From Rhizoclosmatium globosum (taxonomy: Eukaryota > Chytridiomycota > Chytridiomycetes > Chytridiales > Chytriomycetaceae): 64,000 nucleotides of DNA. The translations under genes and the position numbers were made by a program. Numbering within the stretch: position 1 is the first letter of the stretch; each line of letters starts with the position of its first letter. Shown here one piece after another: positions 22,464 through 33,466 of the stretch. The stretch is taken from contig MCGO01000016.1 of NCBI GenBank assembly GCA_002104985.1, positions 310,001 through 374,000 on the forward strand, in the 5' to 3' direction. The notes under the pieces are model-generated. The model saw only the letters and a list, made by a program, of their open reading frames with translations, was not told where the DNA came from and did not search any database.

Positions 22464-24551
22464 TCATATTCTGCGTTTCTGTGTAGGTCCACCGCCGCTT
22501 CCTTTGCTTTCACGCTTTTTATCGTTTTTGGTAATGGACATTCCATACTTTTCACCCATCATTTTGTCAAGCTGCTTCATCTCTTTATCCAATTTCTGAT
22601 CTTGATTTCCACTGCTACTTCCAGCTCCCCTACTGGCCTGCATTTCTTTCCTATTTTTACGTCCGTCTGAACTCTTGACACCAAACTGGAATGCACTTTT
22701 GGGCATTACAACCTGACTTTCTTTATACGCCTGGAACTCTTCCTCTGTTTCGAAATCATACCGTTTCATTTGAGTCTTTTTGCGATTCTTGATACCCAGA
22801 TCCAGTTGGGATGCATCAGCAGCTGCTTCTTCCTCCTCATCCTGATCATCACTGTCATAGTAACGATCGAATTCCGGATCTTCTTCACCGTAATTTGATG
22901 CAAGTCGGGATAGAGATAGACCAGCTGGCTTTTTGGTTTTTGCGAGGGCGTGGTGTTCTTGTGTGAGAAGCTTTTCAGCGGTTCCTGCTCCCTGAAGTGT
23001 ATTGAGCATTGCTGCCGAAGTACTGAGAAGCGATGAGAGTGCGGCATTTGCAGGAGTTGCTGATGTAGACACAGTTGTAGTCTTGGATTTCGGTTTAGAA
23101 GTTTCATCGAGATCTGCAAACATATCATCATCGTCCTCATTTTCCTGGCTCATCGAAGCAGGGACGATATCCATGACTGAAGTAGAATCGCCTTCATCGT
23201 CTGACTCGATAACCGGTTTCGCGAAATATGAGGTCGGTTTGATTGGACCTGATCCGGCAGTTTCAGGTTTTTGTGGCATGGCTTTGAAGCGTTCACCCGT
23301 TGATTTATCCACAACTTCTAGAGAATAATCACGACCTGCTTCTGCAAATATACTGTATAATTGTTAATCATTCAATCATTTGTCAATTAACCGCTTACTC
23401 TTCTCCGTCGTCTTCAATAATTGCACCCTCAATATCCATACCGCTTTCAAGCTCTCTTTTTTTCTGTTCTGCAGCCTCCTTTTCCTCGCGTTCCTTCTTT
23501 TTGAGCGCCTTCTTCTCACCAACTGTCATTCCCTCCTTCGTTCTAGTTCCAAAGCGCACAGATGCTAGAATCTCAACGATTTTTCCAATGACTACCTCTG
23601 AATCGGCTGTCGACGACTTCATCTGAACTTGCTGCGTTAACTGCCATCGTCTAACAATTGATTTAGCCGTACCTCATCTTTTATATCAGCTTTACTTCGG
23701 ATAATGTTGGTCGGAATATCATCACCACCCCGTAAGTCCCAACAGAATGCCATTCTTCCTTCTCGAAACAGCTCATTCTTGGGCGGCAGGCTGGTTTTCG
23801 ACAAGAAAGCTGCAGCATGAATTCGTTCCGCGAAACTGGATAGGAATCGAGGAGGTTCGATAGGTGCGGTTGCTGATGCCGGAGTAGCTTTGGAAGTATC
23901 GGCAACACTGTCCAAAAAGTCTTCCGCTTCTTGCTCCCTTATTGATTATTTAAAAGATACAGTAAGAAATTGAATGGAAGAAGGCACTTACTCAGTCTTG
24001 TGGTCTTTCTGCAGCTCGCTTCTGACTTTCTTTAGAAGCGCAAAGTCAAGACCCTTCACCAAGTGGGTATGAGTAACATCTCCTCCAAGATACTTTGACT
24101 GCTCATAAATCACGGATTTGATGTCCTTGATATCGCCCTCCTTTTCTTCGGCCGCAGTCAGTCTAGCAAGAATGTCCTCAGAGTCTTTGTAGTCTGGATT
24201 GATTCCCTGCCGACGTTCACTAGCTCTGTCGCGGAATTTGCTGCCTGAATCATCTGCGTTTTGGTCGGTGTTTGCTCTGTGTTTGTATCGGTGTTGAGTA
24301 CACTTCAGCTTGCATTTGTCGTTCGAACTCACTCCTGCTTCTTTTGGAACTTCCTTGGTACTGGGCGGGCAAACTCGGAAGCTGGCTTCTTTGGATGAGG
24401 TTTGCTGTCAGAACACAAACAGTCAGTGCCAACATCTTGGTGTTCACTGTACTCACGCAAACTTGGCCTCCTTTGGCTTTGTATCTGATGCAGATGGTGC
24501 CCGCGGAGTTTGAAGGAGCTTCCGGAAGTCGTCTTGACTTAAAGAGGACAT
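22464..24551 (-). CDS. RED/IK spliceosomal protein
   Basis: Component of the spliceosome B complex (IK/RED, partner of SMU1), needed for activation of pre-mRNA splicing. Start ATG at 24551: MSSLSQDDFRKLLQTPRAP matches the RED N-terminus. Introns near 24480-24430 and 24330-24300. The diagnostic RED core follows: KFRDRASERRQGINPDY (about 24240), then KYLGGDVTHTHLVKGLDFAL (about 24090). After introns near 23990-23940, 23650 and 23395-23340 come a basic/acidic middle and the conserved C-terminus (MPKSAFQFGVKSSDGRKNRK, then a KLDKEMKQLDKMM helix). The stop is at 22464-22466. Length about 560 residues, close to animal IK. The frame is mostly intact. Its start lies only 57 bp from the stop of the upstream AAA ATPase gene on the same strand. 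Confidence 0.93.
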
Positions 24552-24607
24552 TGAATTGGAGACTACTTTCAAGTTAAAAGTATATAACATTTATTCATTT
24601 CGTAAGT

Positions 24608-26710
24608 TCAATTAAAATTGGTCTCAGCTCCAACTTCATCGTCAAAAGTTTTCATCATTAAGAGTACCTTTCGCACATTTTCCATTGTGATGGGGCCAGT
24701 TGCATTTGTGCTACCAGTCGCCATTGCTTTCGCCAATCGTACCACATTCTTGATCTCACGGCCATTAATATCAGCTTTACCCAATTCTGTGACGTCCAAG
24801 TCCCAATTTCCTTCCCCTTCTGAACGATCCAAGAACGTTTTCCAAATCTGTTCACGGGCTGACGATTCCAAATCACCATATCTCAATGCAAGAGTGATTC
24901 TGGACTTAAACGCCTGGTCAAAGCATTGGACGCGATTCGTGGTCAAGAACAAAATCCCTTGGTGGTATTCCAAAAGACGGAGGAAGATGCCGACAAGCGC
25001 GTTTCTTTCGATATCGTTTTCGAACGACGTTCCAAGAAAATATCGGCCTCATCAATCAAAATGACAGCGGACCAGGCGCTGGCAACCTCCAAGATTTCAG
25101 ACAACTTTCGTTCCAACGATGCGACATCAGTTCCAAGCTCTCCCGCCGAAACAGAGTACAACGGCTTGTGCAGATGCTCAGCAACACTTTCAGCTGTCAA
25201 TGTCTTTCCAACTCCAGGACAACCGTGAAGCAAAAAAATCAAGCCACCACCTTTTCCATTGATCAAGTCTAGGTTGCAACCAGTTCCGCCGTTGACCAAG
25301 TTGAGAATCAAATGCTTTCGTTCATGGTCCATCACAAGACGTTGGAACGCGTGATCATCAAAGCTGATGGGACAAATGTGTTTGACATATGTTTGTCCCC
25401 ATCGCTTACTTGCAAAGCTAAATGCATACACAGTCGGAGAGCAGAGAAAGTGCATTGCGTCAGGCACATTTGTCAGTCTGTTATTTTCCGCATTGATAAC
25501 GTTGAGTCCACGACCTGCAGCTGGTCGGTTCGAAGCAACACCCATGTTGTAGTTTGGATTCATCTGACCGAATGACAACGCGTCCACCATGATTCTACCA
25601 ACAGCTAAAAAATATAACAGGGCCATAGCAGCTTTGACGGAACATGCGATCGGTATATTGCAAGATACGAATTTCCGATGGCATATTTTTCAAACAGCTT
25701 TCCACGCTCAGCCAATTCGTTGAACAATTTGGAGTCAGTTTCTAGTGGTCTTGCGTTCAAAGAAGTGATATCAACCACTGCATCAAAGTCTGAGATGTAG
25801 TACTTGCTGTTATCATACTTGAAATGGGTTCCGTCACAATCAATGGACCGTCCTTCAATGACAAAGAAGTTTCCAATCCATGTTCGCAGATAGCTTGTTT
25901 TCACCACGACCAATCCTTGCGGTTCGCCATGAACCTCAGTTACAGCATAACCATCGTTTGGAAACAGACTCCACAAGTACTTGAACGAAATCTTGCCCTG
26001 CATTAAATACATTAGCCAAACGACATCAAATATTTTACACATACCAAGGCCTTCATATTGTTGATGATGACAGTTGCTTCCTTGTGCTCCTTCTCAAGAT
26101 ATTGAACGAGCTTCACGAGTCCACGTTTCCCATTCACTCCCGTGTCATTACAAAACACTTCCTCGTCTTCTCCAACAGTTTCATCCTCGCTAAAAATCAT
26201 TGCTCGAAGTTGCGGCAAGATGGTGAAAAGCTCTTCAGACCGAATGACTGGAGGCGAAGCGTACAAGCCCTCACACCGAATCACAGTTTGGATAGAATTG
26301 ATGATAGTTTGATCATTCACCTGCAATTCCACAATTTCCGTGTCTTCTGCTTTGTCTTTACGGCGGACAACCTTGAAGACTGGCTTGGCAGTTTGCTTCG
26401 TTGTCACCGTCTCCTCTTCTTCGTCCTCATCCTCATCGTCAACATTTTCTTTCTTATCTCCTGCGACAGCTTCCTTACCCTTGACAACCTCCTTGGTGGT
26501 TTCCGTCGACGCGACGACTGGCTTCGTTCCAGGAATAACAGTCACAGAAGGTGCGATCTCCTTCGACACCTGTTCAGCAGAGTCCTTGATTTCCGTCTTT
26601 GCAACGGCAGCCACGTTGCCCACCACCGACTGATCAACAGCACCAGCACTTGATTCCTTAGTCTTGACAAGAGGGACAGAAGCAACAGAAGATTCAATAG
26701 CAGAGAGCAT
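24608..26710 (-). CDS. AAA-type ATPase of the large fungal family with N-terminal DUF7025-like domain
   Basis: Predicted ATP-driven remodeller; cellular role unknown. Seen from ATG 26710: an acidic and lysine-rich disordered N-terminus (about 130 residues); a helical part ending MKALV (intron about 26045-26000); a beta-rich region typical of this family (KYLWSLFPNDGYAV, YYISDFDAVVDI; 26000-25640); and the AAA module with Walker A LHGCPGVGKTLTAE (25230-25190), Walker B VILIDEADIFLERR (25070-25030), sensor 1 ILFLTTNRV (24955) and arginine-finger region FKSRITLALRY. The end is TGA 24610-24608. A conserved intron interrupts the sequence near 25605-25640. One frame break near 25010 separates ERRS from RNALVGIFLRLLEYHQG. 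Many copies of this family occur in filamentous fungi, so the gene symbol cannot be assigned. Confidence 0.9.
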
Positions 26711-27403
26711 TTACAAGAGAAGAATTTGATGGGAAAAAGTGCTATTCTGACGGCGAGTTTTAAGTGAGCTGTGGAGATGCAAACTTCACGTCGCAGTCAA
26801 CTTGCCCACGCCAAGCACAGTCCGCATCATCACATAATAACCTTATAATGAGAAATATGCATATGAGACAGAGTTTGCTTATTTCGATGGTTTATCTTTA
26901 AATTTGCAATCTTCGAGGTATTGGAATATCTGTTAGTTGTTACCGCCGGAGGGCACATCAAAGCCGAAGTAAGAATATTTTAATTCTAGTAACTAGTAAC
27001 TCGAATTAAACTTCTAAGCTTAGAACTAACAGTGAATTCGCTGCAACAAGCAAGCCATAAAAGAAGCCTGGTAAGAGAGTAATATATGCAGAGGTTGCGG
27101 GTCAAACAACAATCCCAAATTAAATGTTACCACTGCTGCAAAAGGATACTCAGACTGGAGAGGGGTTTATAAAAATATATACGTCTGCCAGATATTATGC
27201 ACGAAAAGTTGAAGAAAGAGCCAAATCTTAGCCATGACGCGATCTTGGATGCTTCCTATGGGTTCAAGGCGTATTGTAGCTATTCCAATACATATGCAAA
27301 AAGTTGAACAATTAAAACACGGAATTGGATTGTTAGTGCAACAGTATATTTTTCTTAAAAACCCCATTTCATTTCCTCCACAAAGAAGAAGCGGCATTGC
27401 CAA
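26711..27403. other. intergenic region, no gene seen
   Basis: About 690 bp between the AAA ATPase start and the end of the dehydrogenase gene. It is AT-rich and holds only short open frames with no family resemblance. It would carry the promoter of the AAA gene and the 3' end of the dehydrogenase. Confidence 0.5.
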
Positions 27404-28542
27404 TTAAAAATACTTGTGTCTGCTGAGTCCAGTCTCTTTCACGTTGGCGTAAAAGATTTGGTCCATCAACCAATATGGCAGAATAGTCTTCAAAAAAACG
27501 AGAATGTGCGCCATTAGTCCAACCAGAGTATTCCCACCTACAGTCTTGCGTCTAACTGTATCGACAATCTTGTTCACCTATTGGTAACGCGAATCAATGA
27601 TTCCAATGACAAACCAAACACCACACCCCAAAGTAACAAAAATCAACAAACCACTTGCTCCGGCTGCAACGTAAACCAATCCGCATCCAACTTCTCCAAA
27701 GACTTCCTCCGATCCTTCACACTAGGCTGCACATACGCCTCCCTCACCTCCTCCCCCGCCCCCAAAAACATGGCCGCCTGCATCTCAGACCGATCCACCA
27801 TCACAATCGGCGTCCTCGCAAAAAACGGCTCCAAAACCGCAACCTGAATCCCAAACTGCGACATCTCCATCCTCGCCGCGTCAGACAACGCTTTCACCGC
27901 GTGTTTCGAGGCTGCGTATGCGGAAAACATGGGAAGACTGATTTCACTTGCAACACTCCCGATGTTGATGATGCGGGGGTAGATTCTGGTTGGGAGGGAT
28001 TTCTGGGCGAGGGAGAATGCGCGGAGGGAGGGGGAGAATGCACGCATGAGGCGGAGGGTTCCGAAGTAGTTTACTTCCATGATTTGGCGGTGGTTGGAGA
28101 GGCCGAGGATTTCGAATGGGTTTGTGTAGCCGATACCGGCGTTGTTTATGAGGGCAAAGATGCCGTTGGGAGTCAAGTGCGTTGCCTTCGTGGTGAACGT
28201 TGAAACTGAGGTTTCGTTGGTTACATCCAATGGGAGGGCAGTGAGACGGCCTGGGTAGCGGTTTGAAGTTGCAATGGAAGATAGTTCCTCAATCCCTGTA
28301 CAATTGATACGTCAACAGGTGACTGTTAAGATCTTTCTCACCTTTATCTGTTAAGCATCCAGAGATCACATTCATACCCAGGGCAACCAGTGCAAGACTG
28401 GTTTCGAATCCAAACCCACTATCACCTGTTACAAAGTGTTCGAGAGAGAGAGTCAGGCAAGTCCCCTGATATACATACATCCAGTGACTACGACAGTAAG
28501 ACCTTGCAGCTGATCAGCAGGGATATAGCTTCCAAAAACCAT
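27404..28542 (-). CDS. short-chain dehydrogenase/reductase, SDR9C (retinol/hydroxybutyrate dehydrogenase)-like
   Basis: NAD(P)-dependent oxidoreductase, probably anchored at a membrane. Start ATG 28542: MVFGSYIPADQLQGLTVVVTGC, then an intron (about 28481-28428), then DSGFG, giving the cofactor motif TGCDSGFG typical of SDR9C enzymes. A second intron at about 28340-28305 precedes LPLDVTNETSV, INNAGIGYTNP (NNAG motif), a serine near GSVASEIS and the catalytic YAASKHAVKAL (Tyr-x3-Lys). The C-terminal exon, after an intron at about 27655-27578, encodes VDTVRRKTVGGNTLVGLMAH and a hydrophobic stretch (HILVFLKTILPYWLMDQIFY), then TAA at 27406-27404. The hydrophobic tail suggests membrane association, as in retinol dehydrogenases. 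Substrate is not predictable. The frame is intact. Confidence 0.88.
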
Positions 28543-28673
28543 GAGTGGACTTGAATTTTGGACTTTGATTGTTTTCTCCAAGATCCCACAGCACAACCCA
28601 AAACTATTTTATTGAGATAAATACTCTCAAAATTGCAGTCATACTCATGCTCTGTTATAAACTGATTCCAGAT

Positions 28674-29610
28674 CTAATTCCGCTGCATAATCTCAATAGC
28701 ATTCACATGAACACCCAATAAATCCAACGCTCTTCCACTACTTCCACCCAGTTCATTATGACTCTTGCTACGTCCCTCGTTCACAATTTTAGGACTCGCA
28801 GGAACCACACGTGTTTTGAAACGAGCCTTGTATTCTCGGACGACGTCATCCGCCTGTTATAAAGATGCATTGAATTATTAAAAAGGAGGAATTTTGGATA
28901 TGGGGGGAAACCTGGTGCGGTGGTGCCATTGCACTTTGGATAATGTAGGAAGCAGTTGGAGAGCAAAGTGTGGGATGGACGTGTCAAACAAGTCTGGGGC
29001 GGGTTGGCTGCCGGGTATGCACTGTTGTTTGTGTTGGTATAAGGAATTGAGAAGAGTTTGTCATTTCGCCGAACCGTCGATTCGTCAAGACGGTGAATGT
29101 TTTCGACAAAGAGAATTGCAGCGTTAGGCTGACAAGTCATGACCTTTAGTTTGATAGTTGCATATTCAGTAGGAGTGGATTTAGGGAATGTAAATCTTCC
29201 ATACAGCGTTCACAGCTTCAGGAGGAATGTTGATGTCGTTCTTTTTGAAGACTGATGTAGCGACGGATTAGAAGGCTTTGATTGAGCTAACGAAAGTGGT
29301 TACACTTTTGTAGCTGTAACCAGTTGTTCTGTTTCTGTTCCATTCCTGATCCTATTCTCGACAATCAGTCAACTGTTGTACGACTCAGTCAGAAAGATGC
29401 AAGTACCCGAGTAAAACAAGTCAATATTGAGTTGATTTGGAAAGTAACGCGAAAAGATTTCCGCAATAATGACACCGTTTGCAAAGTCCCTTTTTGTATG
29501 GAACCTGGTTAGTTGGAATCCTTTACATAAGAAATCCACAAACACCTCTTTGGATTCTTTACTTTGAGGTCCAGCGATTGCAGCCACTTGTACGTCTCTC
29601 TTGCGAGCAT
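28674..29610 (-). CDS. SPATA4/SPEF1-like calponin-homology (CH) domain protein
   Basis: Axoneme-linked CH-domain protein; in animals SPEF1/CLAMP and SPATA4 act on flagellar and ciliary microtubules. ATG 29610 opens MLARETYKWLQSLDLKVKNP, the usual first CH helix. A short intron (about 29545-29507) joins it to FHTKRDFANGVIIAEIFSRY and FPNQLNIDLFYSG. After a second intron comes FKKNDINIPPEAVNAVWK (about 29250), the third block of SPATA4. The final exon (about 28853-28674) ends with the stop TAG at 28676-28674. The middle, around 29200-28860, is poorly resolved and holds frame breaks or small introns. The gene is divergent from ADE8, with 135 bp between the ATGs. Its presence supports a zoosporic lifestyle. 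Confidence 0.75.
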
Positions 29611-29745
29611 CTTCTTGTGACTCAACTTTTGGAATGGAGATGGCGGTTTTCTTTTTTGCCCAACTCTCTCCACTCCTCTCCAAAAAGTCATCTCCAACTG
29701 ACACCACCTGTCTCTCCCCGCCACCAACCAACCCCTCAACTTGCA

Positions 29746-30388
29746 ATGACCAGCCAACCAACACACCGCCCAAGAAGATTGCCGTGCTCATCAGCGGCAA
29801 CGGATCGAACCTCCAGGCGCTGATTGACGCCACCAACACACCCCTTCTTCCATCCACACAAATCGCACTCGTCGTGTCCAACCGCGCGTCCGCCTTCGGA
29901 CTCGAACGCGCGGCCAAGGCGGGCATCCCACATTCACAATGTCGCTCAAGGCGCACAAGGACGCCGGAAAGACGCGCAAGGACTACGACGTCGACCTCGC
30001 AGACGCAATCATCGCCGAGTTCAAGAAAGTCGCAAACAAGGACATGCCCGACCTTGTTGTCCTCGCAGGTTTCATGCACATTCTGTCGCAGGAGTTCCTC
30101 GCAAAGTTCCCGCCCGGTCTGTTCATCAACCTGCATCCTGCTCTGCCAGGCCAGTTTGACGGCGCACATGCGATCGATCGCGCCTTTGCTGCGTTCAAGG
30201 AAGGAAAGATCAAGGGAACCGGTGTCATGGTGCATCGCGTGATTGCAGAGGTGGATCGAGGAGAGGTGATTCTGACAGAGGAGATTCCAATTCTGGAGAC
30301 AGATACGTTGGAGACATTGGAGGAACGTATGCATTCCGTTGAACATGGTATTATAGTACGGGGCACCAAAGCCGCATTGGGAGTCTAA
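29746..30388 (+). CDS. ADE8: phosphoribosylglycinamide formyltransferase (GAR transformylase)
   Basis: Third step of purine synthesis: transfers the formyl group from 10-formyltetrahydrofolate to GAR in the cytosol. Intronless, about 214 residues, the normal size of a monofunctional Ade8/PurN. Seen: the N-terminal motif KIAVLISGNGSNLQALI, VVSNRASAFGLERAAKAGIP, then after a one-base break DLVVLAGFMHILS, the catalytic Asn and His in FINLHPALPGQF, and the conserved HRVIAEVDRGEVI carrying the catalytic Asp. The break lies near 29930 at a CCC run; one more C restores GIPTFTMSLK. Because the gene is essential and otherwise perfect, a consensus error is the best explanation. TAA at 30386-30388 overlaps the 3' end of the convergent SPF27 frame. 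Confidence 0.95.
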
Positions 30389-31171
30389 AACGCAATATCC
30401 ATAAATTACAATTTATTTTACTGCTGTTCTGCTGCTGCTGCTGCTGCTGCTGTTGTTGCTGTTGTTGGAGTTGGAACTGCAGAGCCTCAATCTCAGCCTC
30501 CAGCACCTGATTCGCAATATCGACACGCAACACCCTATCGACCAAGTCATTCCACTTTTCATCCAACCGCGCCAGTTCCGCCCCGGCACGCAACTGATCT
30601 GTCTTCCTGTCCTTGTTCAACGCCAACAACTCAGCCTTGACGGCATCAGCCTCTGCCCTGACACGCGCCACCATTGATTCAAGTTGAAAGTTTGCAATTT
30701 TCCACTGATTCGCGCCGAACGCCGAGACGAGTTCGAGAGTTGCGATGCGGGCGAGTTGGACTTCGAGTTGCGCGTGGGCGTTTGCGACGGCGGCGGCCCA
30801 CTGGTCCTCGGACGCGGTTTGGGCGTGCGAAGGTGGTTCGAGGCGGAAGCGCGTCGTGTCGATGCCGCCGATGCTTCCTCCGCGATGTTGTTGTTTCGAG
30901 AAGCGACGAGAGTTGGGTGCGTTCTGGTGGCGCCGTAGTGGTTTAGTTTCTTCCGAGATGGTCTCGTTTAATTGACTTACAGAAAACAGGGATATGTCCG
31001 TGCCAGGAAGGGCTCGTCGGTTGGGTCCCATTGCTTGAAGCTCAGATGCAATCAGTGATGACACATATGCCTTGGCCGCTGTATCATACAGAAAGTATGA
31101 GTACACTCTGGTGTATGAGTCACACTACTACCTTCACTCTCGTACTCCTTGTCAACGTATGGAAGAGCCAT
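30351..31171 (-). CDS. SPF27/BCAS2/Cwf7, Prp19-complex splicing factor
   Basis: Core subunit of the Prp19 (NineTeen) complex of the spliceosome. ATG 31171: MALPYVDKEYESE, matching the BCAS2 start (LPYID), then an intron at about 31130-31080 and AAKAYVSSLIASELQAMGPN. The C-terminal half is the family coiled coil, with RIATLELVSAFGANQWKIAN closely following the human pattern RIENLELMSQHGCNAWK. It continues through ALNKDRKTDQLRAGAELARL to a glutamine run. A further intron lies near 30990-30957; the flanking frame is uncertain. The frame reads past the Q tract to a stop at 30353-30351, inside the antisense of ADE8. It shares a 61-bp divergent promoter with the Mss4-like gene. Confidence 0.87.
30426..30474. 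repeat. CAG/CAA trinucleotide microsatellite
   Basis: A run of CTG/TTG triplets on the + strand encodes the polyglutamine end (about 15 Gln) of SPF27. The mixture of CAG and CAA codons suggests an older tract, interrupted rather than pure. Confidence 0.85.
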
Positions 31172-31232
31172 TTTGATGTTGCTGCGTAGTCTCTTTCGTT
31201 TCTCTTCAAAAACTAAAAACCAAAGAAAGGAG

Positions 31233-31825
31233 ATGATCCAATCTGGCGAACCTCTCACCACCAAACTCATCTGTCCTGTGCCTGGATGTGGATGCATCAT
31301 TCTCGGAAAGGAAGGTGCCGTAAAGGACTCGGACTTTGTCTTGGAGCCTGTGAGTACTGTTGGTTTAGCCAAACGAGATTGGCTACATGGGCCAACACCA
31401 ACGCTTCAACTCAATGGATAGAAATATTTCTAATACTTTCAAACCCAACAGAAAGTAACCTTTCCTGCATTGCCTAAAGGCGTTCCCTCATCAGAACCAA
31501 CTGAATCTTCAAACTTCACATATTTATGGAAGGTGAAGGACAAGATGGACTTTTGGGTGAGTTACATTCCTCTGTTAAGAGTGGAGTCTGCAAGAGGAAA
31601 CGAACGAAGCAATGCTCAACTTCCTCCACGTCAACTCATTCCTTACCCTCACAACAAACAACACTGACCTACCGTTCTCAGAATATTGCATTCTCTTTGG
31701 TTCATCCAGAATCAGGCCACAGAATGCTCGCATGTGCAGATTGTGAAGTCGGCCCAATCGGATTCCAGCCGCAAGGCATGGAAACTTGTTTTATCATCCC
31801 AGAACGTGTCCTCGTGAAAGAATAA
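31233..31825 (+). CDS. Mss4/RABIF (Dss4) family, Rab guanine-nucleotide-free chaperone/exchange factor
   Basis: Zinc-binding protein that stabilises nucleotide-free Rab GTPases of the secretory pathway. Three exons join in frame: 31233-31349, 31452-31556 and 31682-31825, giving about 121 residues, the usual family length. Seen: first zinc half CPVPGCGCIIL, then SSNFTYLWKVKDKMDFWNIA (the conserved YLW and MDFENI-like block), and the second half CADCEVGPIGF, ending with the stop TAA at 31823-31825. The second knuckle C-x2-C and the GPIG motif are diagnostic. No frame breaks. It is divergent from SPF27 across 61 bp. Confidence 0.93.
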
Positions 31826-32117
31826 ATTCTCTTATGAACTGTAGCTTCCGTATGCAATTACTGTTGACGCTTTCAACAACTGAGCATACCTCCCCAATTT
31901 CCAAACACACACCAATCAGAACACACCGCCAGCTTCCTCAGCCTTTCCCAATCAAATTTCTAAATAGCCTTGCTCATTTCCGAGATTTTCGAACGCTCTG
32001 AATTTTCCATTGTTTCTATCGCTGCTGTTTTTCAGGAAAACAGACCCTTGTCCCCCACACACACACTCCCTTCGGCCTCTACATAAATTCTACAACAAAT
32101 AGTTCTCAAAGAAAAGA
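31826..32117. other. intergenic region before the secreted-protein cluster
   Basis: About 290 bp without a recognisable gene. It ends in the presumed promoter of the first small secreted gene. A CATAAATTC stretch about 35 bp upstream of ATG 32118 could be TATA-like. Confidence 0.4.
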
Positions 32118-32426
32118 ATGTACTTCAACACCCTCTCTCCATCGGCGCCGCAATCGTCGCGTCCGCCACTCTTGCTTCGGCTGAATCTCCAGTCCTCTAT
32201 GCCGTGACGGCTCCGTCGTCGTCCTCAAGCCCCTCCTTCCACCTGTTGCCGGGTTCCCTCTCGGCGCGTACTACTGTAACGGTGATTCTGAGTTGTACAA
32301 GTTGAAGCAGGTTACTTTGATAAGGTTGAATGGGTTATCGACGTGCATTGTACTGCTGCTGAGAAGTGTGTTGTCGATTTGATTGGTGCTGGTGGTGTTG
32401 GGTGTGTTCCAAGTAAGGATGTGTGA
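32118..32426 (+). CDS. small secreted cysteine protein, family copy A (frame broken)
   Basis: First of five tandem paralogues. From ATG 32118 a signal-peptide-like start can be followed only by changing frame near 32146 (then GAAIVASATLASAE). The mature part shows LKPLLPPVAGFPLGAYYCNG and ELYKLKQVT. A second one-base break near 32320 leads to EWVIDVHC, KCVVDLIG and GVGC, ending with TGA at 32424-32426. All four cysteines of the family are present. Either two consensus errors or a decaying copy. Closest to copy B. Function unknown. Confidence 0.65.
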
Positions 32427-32615
32427 ACATGGAATTGACTGATTTCTCTTGATTTTTGGAATTAGTGTTTAGGTGGTGATATTCTCATTTGGAATTAATG
32501 TATTCACGAATGAAATTGACGTTTTGATTTGTGATTACGGTATTATATTGTTTGGCATTAATTACTTCATTGTCCGATGTTCCCTTTTTGTTCTTTCACT
32601 GCAAAAACACAAACA

Positions 32616-32903
32616 ATGCTCGCCAGTCTGATCGTCTCTCTCGCTCTTGTCACATCTGTGTTTGGAGAAGAAACTGTGCTGCGTGCGCGTGATGGAAGTC
32701 CAGTCATCCTTAAGCCGCTTTTACCTCCTGTTACTGGATTCCCTATTTCTGCATATTATTGTAGTGGGCACAAGGAGTTGTATCAACTGACATATGTCAC
32801 GACTACGAAAGTCGATTGGGTGCTCTTGAACACGTGTCCGGATGGACAGAAATGTGTTGTCGATTTAGTTGGTGGAAAGGGAGTTGGTTGTTTTCCAATG
32901 TAG
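32616..32903 (+). CDS. small secreted cysteine protein, family copy B
   Basis: Intact 95-residue frame. MLASLIVSLALVTSVFGEE is a clear signal peptide, with cleavage likely after VFG. The mature protein has LLPPVTGFPISAYYC, ELYQLTY, DWVLLNTC, KCVVD and GVGC: four cysteines in the order shared by all copies. The spacing W-x5-C-x5-C with a C-terminal G-C recalls CBM19-type chitin-binding modules, but this is a weak resemblance. An upstream in-frame ATG at 32577 is less likely because it would bury the signal peptide. No intron. Confidence 0.8.
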   Translation: MLASLIVSLALVTSVFGEETVLRARDGSPVILKPLLPPVTGFPISAYYCSGHKELYQLTYVTTTKVDWVLLNTCPDGQKCVVDLVGGKGVGCFPM

Positions 32904-33129
32904 GTGACATCGGAACGGTACCTTGACGTTAACAGCAACCCAGTCAATTAATAAATATTAATTTCATGTATTTGAATAAATAAAATATATCCTATTGACG
33001 CTATTAAATCACCTACACAGATTTCTGAGTTCTGATAGGTCCACAAATCTGATTCGGCATATCCTTCTTTCTTTGTTTTCCCTAAACTTGATACAGGTTC
33101 TTTTTTATAATACCAGAGAAAAAAGCGCC

Positions 33130-33466
33130 ATGAAGCTTGACATTCCAGTAGTATTCCTTGTCCTCGCGACAGCCATCACAAGTGCACTTCCAGCCGCCGT
33201 AACAACCGCAAACCACAACCGCTGTACCTGACGTCTCAGGCCCTCTCAAAATTGATCCAGGCTATGTCAGGCCCGTCTTACCTTCCGTCCAGGCATATGG
33301 TGATCGTTATTGCGCCGGAAACGATTTATATCAAGTCAACTACGTGGACGCGAAACGAACTCTTGGTTGGGTCTTGACACAGCAGTGTCGTTCCACTACA
33401 ACTTGTAAAGTTGATAAGACGAAGGGAATTTATGGCTGTGTGAGTGGTAGTTCGAAAAGTGGATGA
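33130..33466 (+). CDS. small secreted cysteine protein, family copy C (frame broken)
   Basis: The signal peptide MKLDIPVVFLVLATAITSAL starts at ATG 33130. The frame breaks once near 33220, then continues as AVPDVSGPLKIDPGYVRPVL, RYCAGNDLYQVNYVDAK, LGWVLTQQC, TCKVDK and IYGCVSG, to TGA 33464-33466. All four family cysteines remain. It bridges the A/B and D/E subgroups: it has YVDAK...LGW as in D, but an RYC start. One base restores the gene, so an assembly error is as likely as decay. Confidence 0.68.

Noticed and set aside
28894..29127. Plus-strand frame encoding a Trp/Cys-rich 77-residue peptide
   Set aside because: It lies opposite the SPATA4-like exons and has no recognisable domain or promoter.
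29736..30369. Antisense open frames across ADE8
   Set aside because: GC-rich, codon-biased coding sequence produces long antisense frames. The plus-strand enzyme motifs are decisive.
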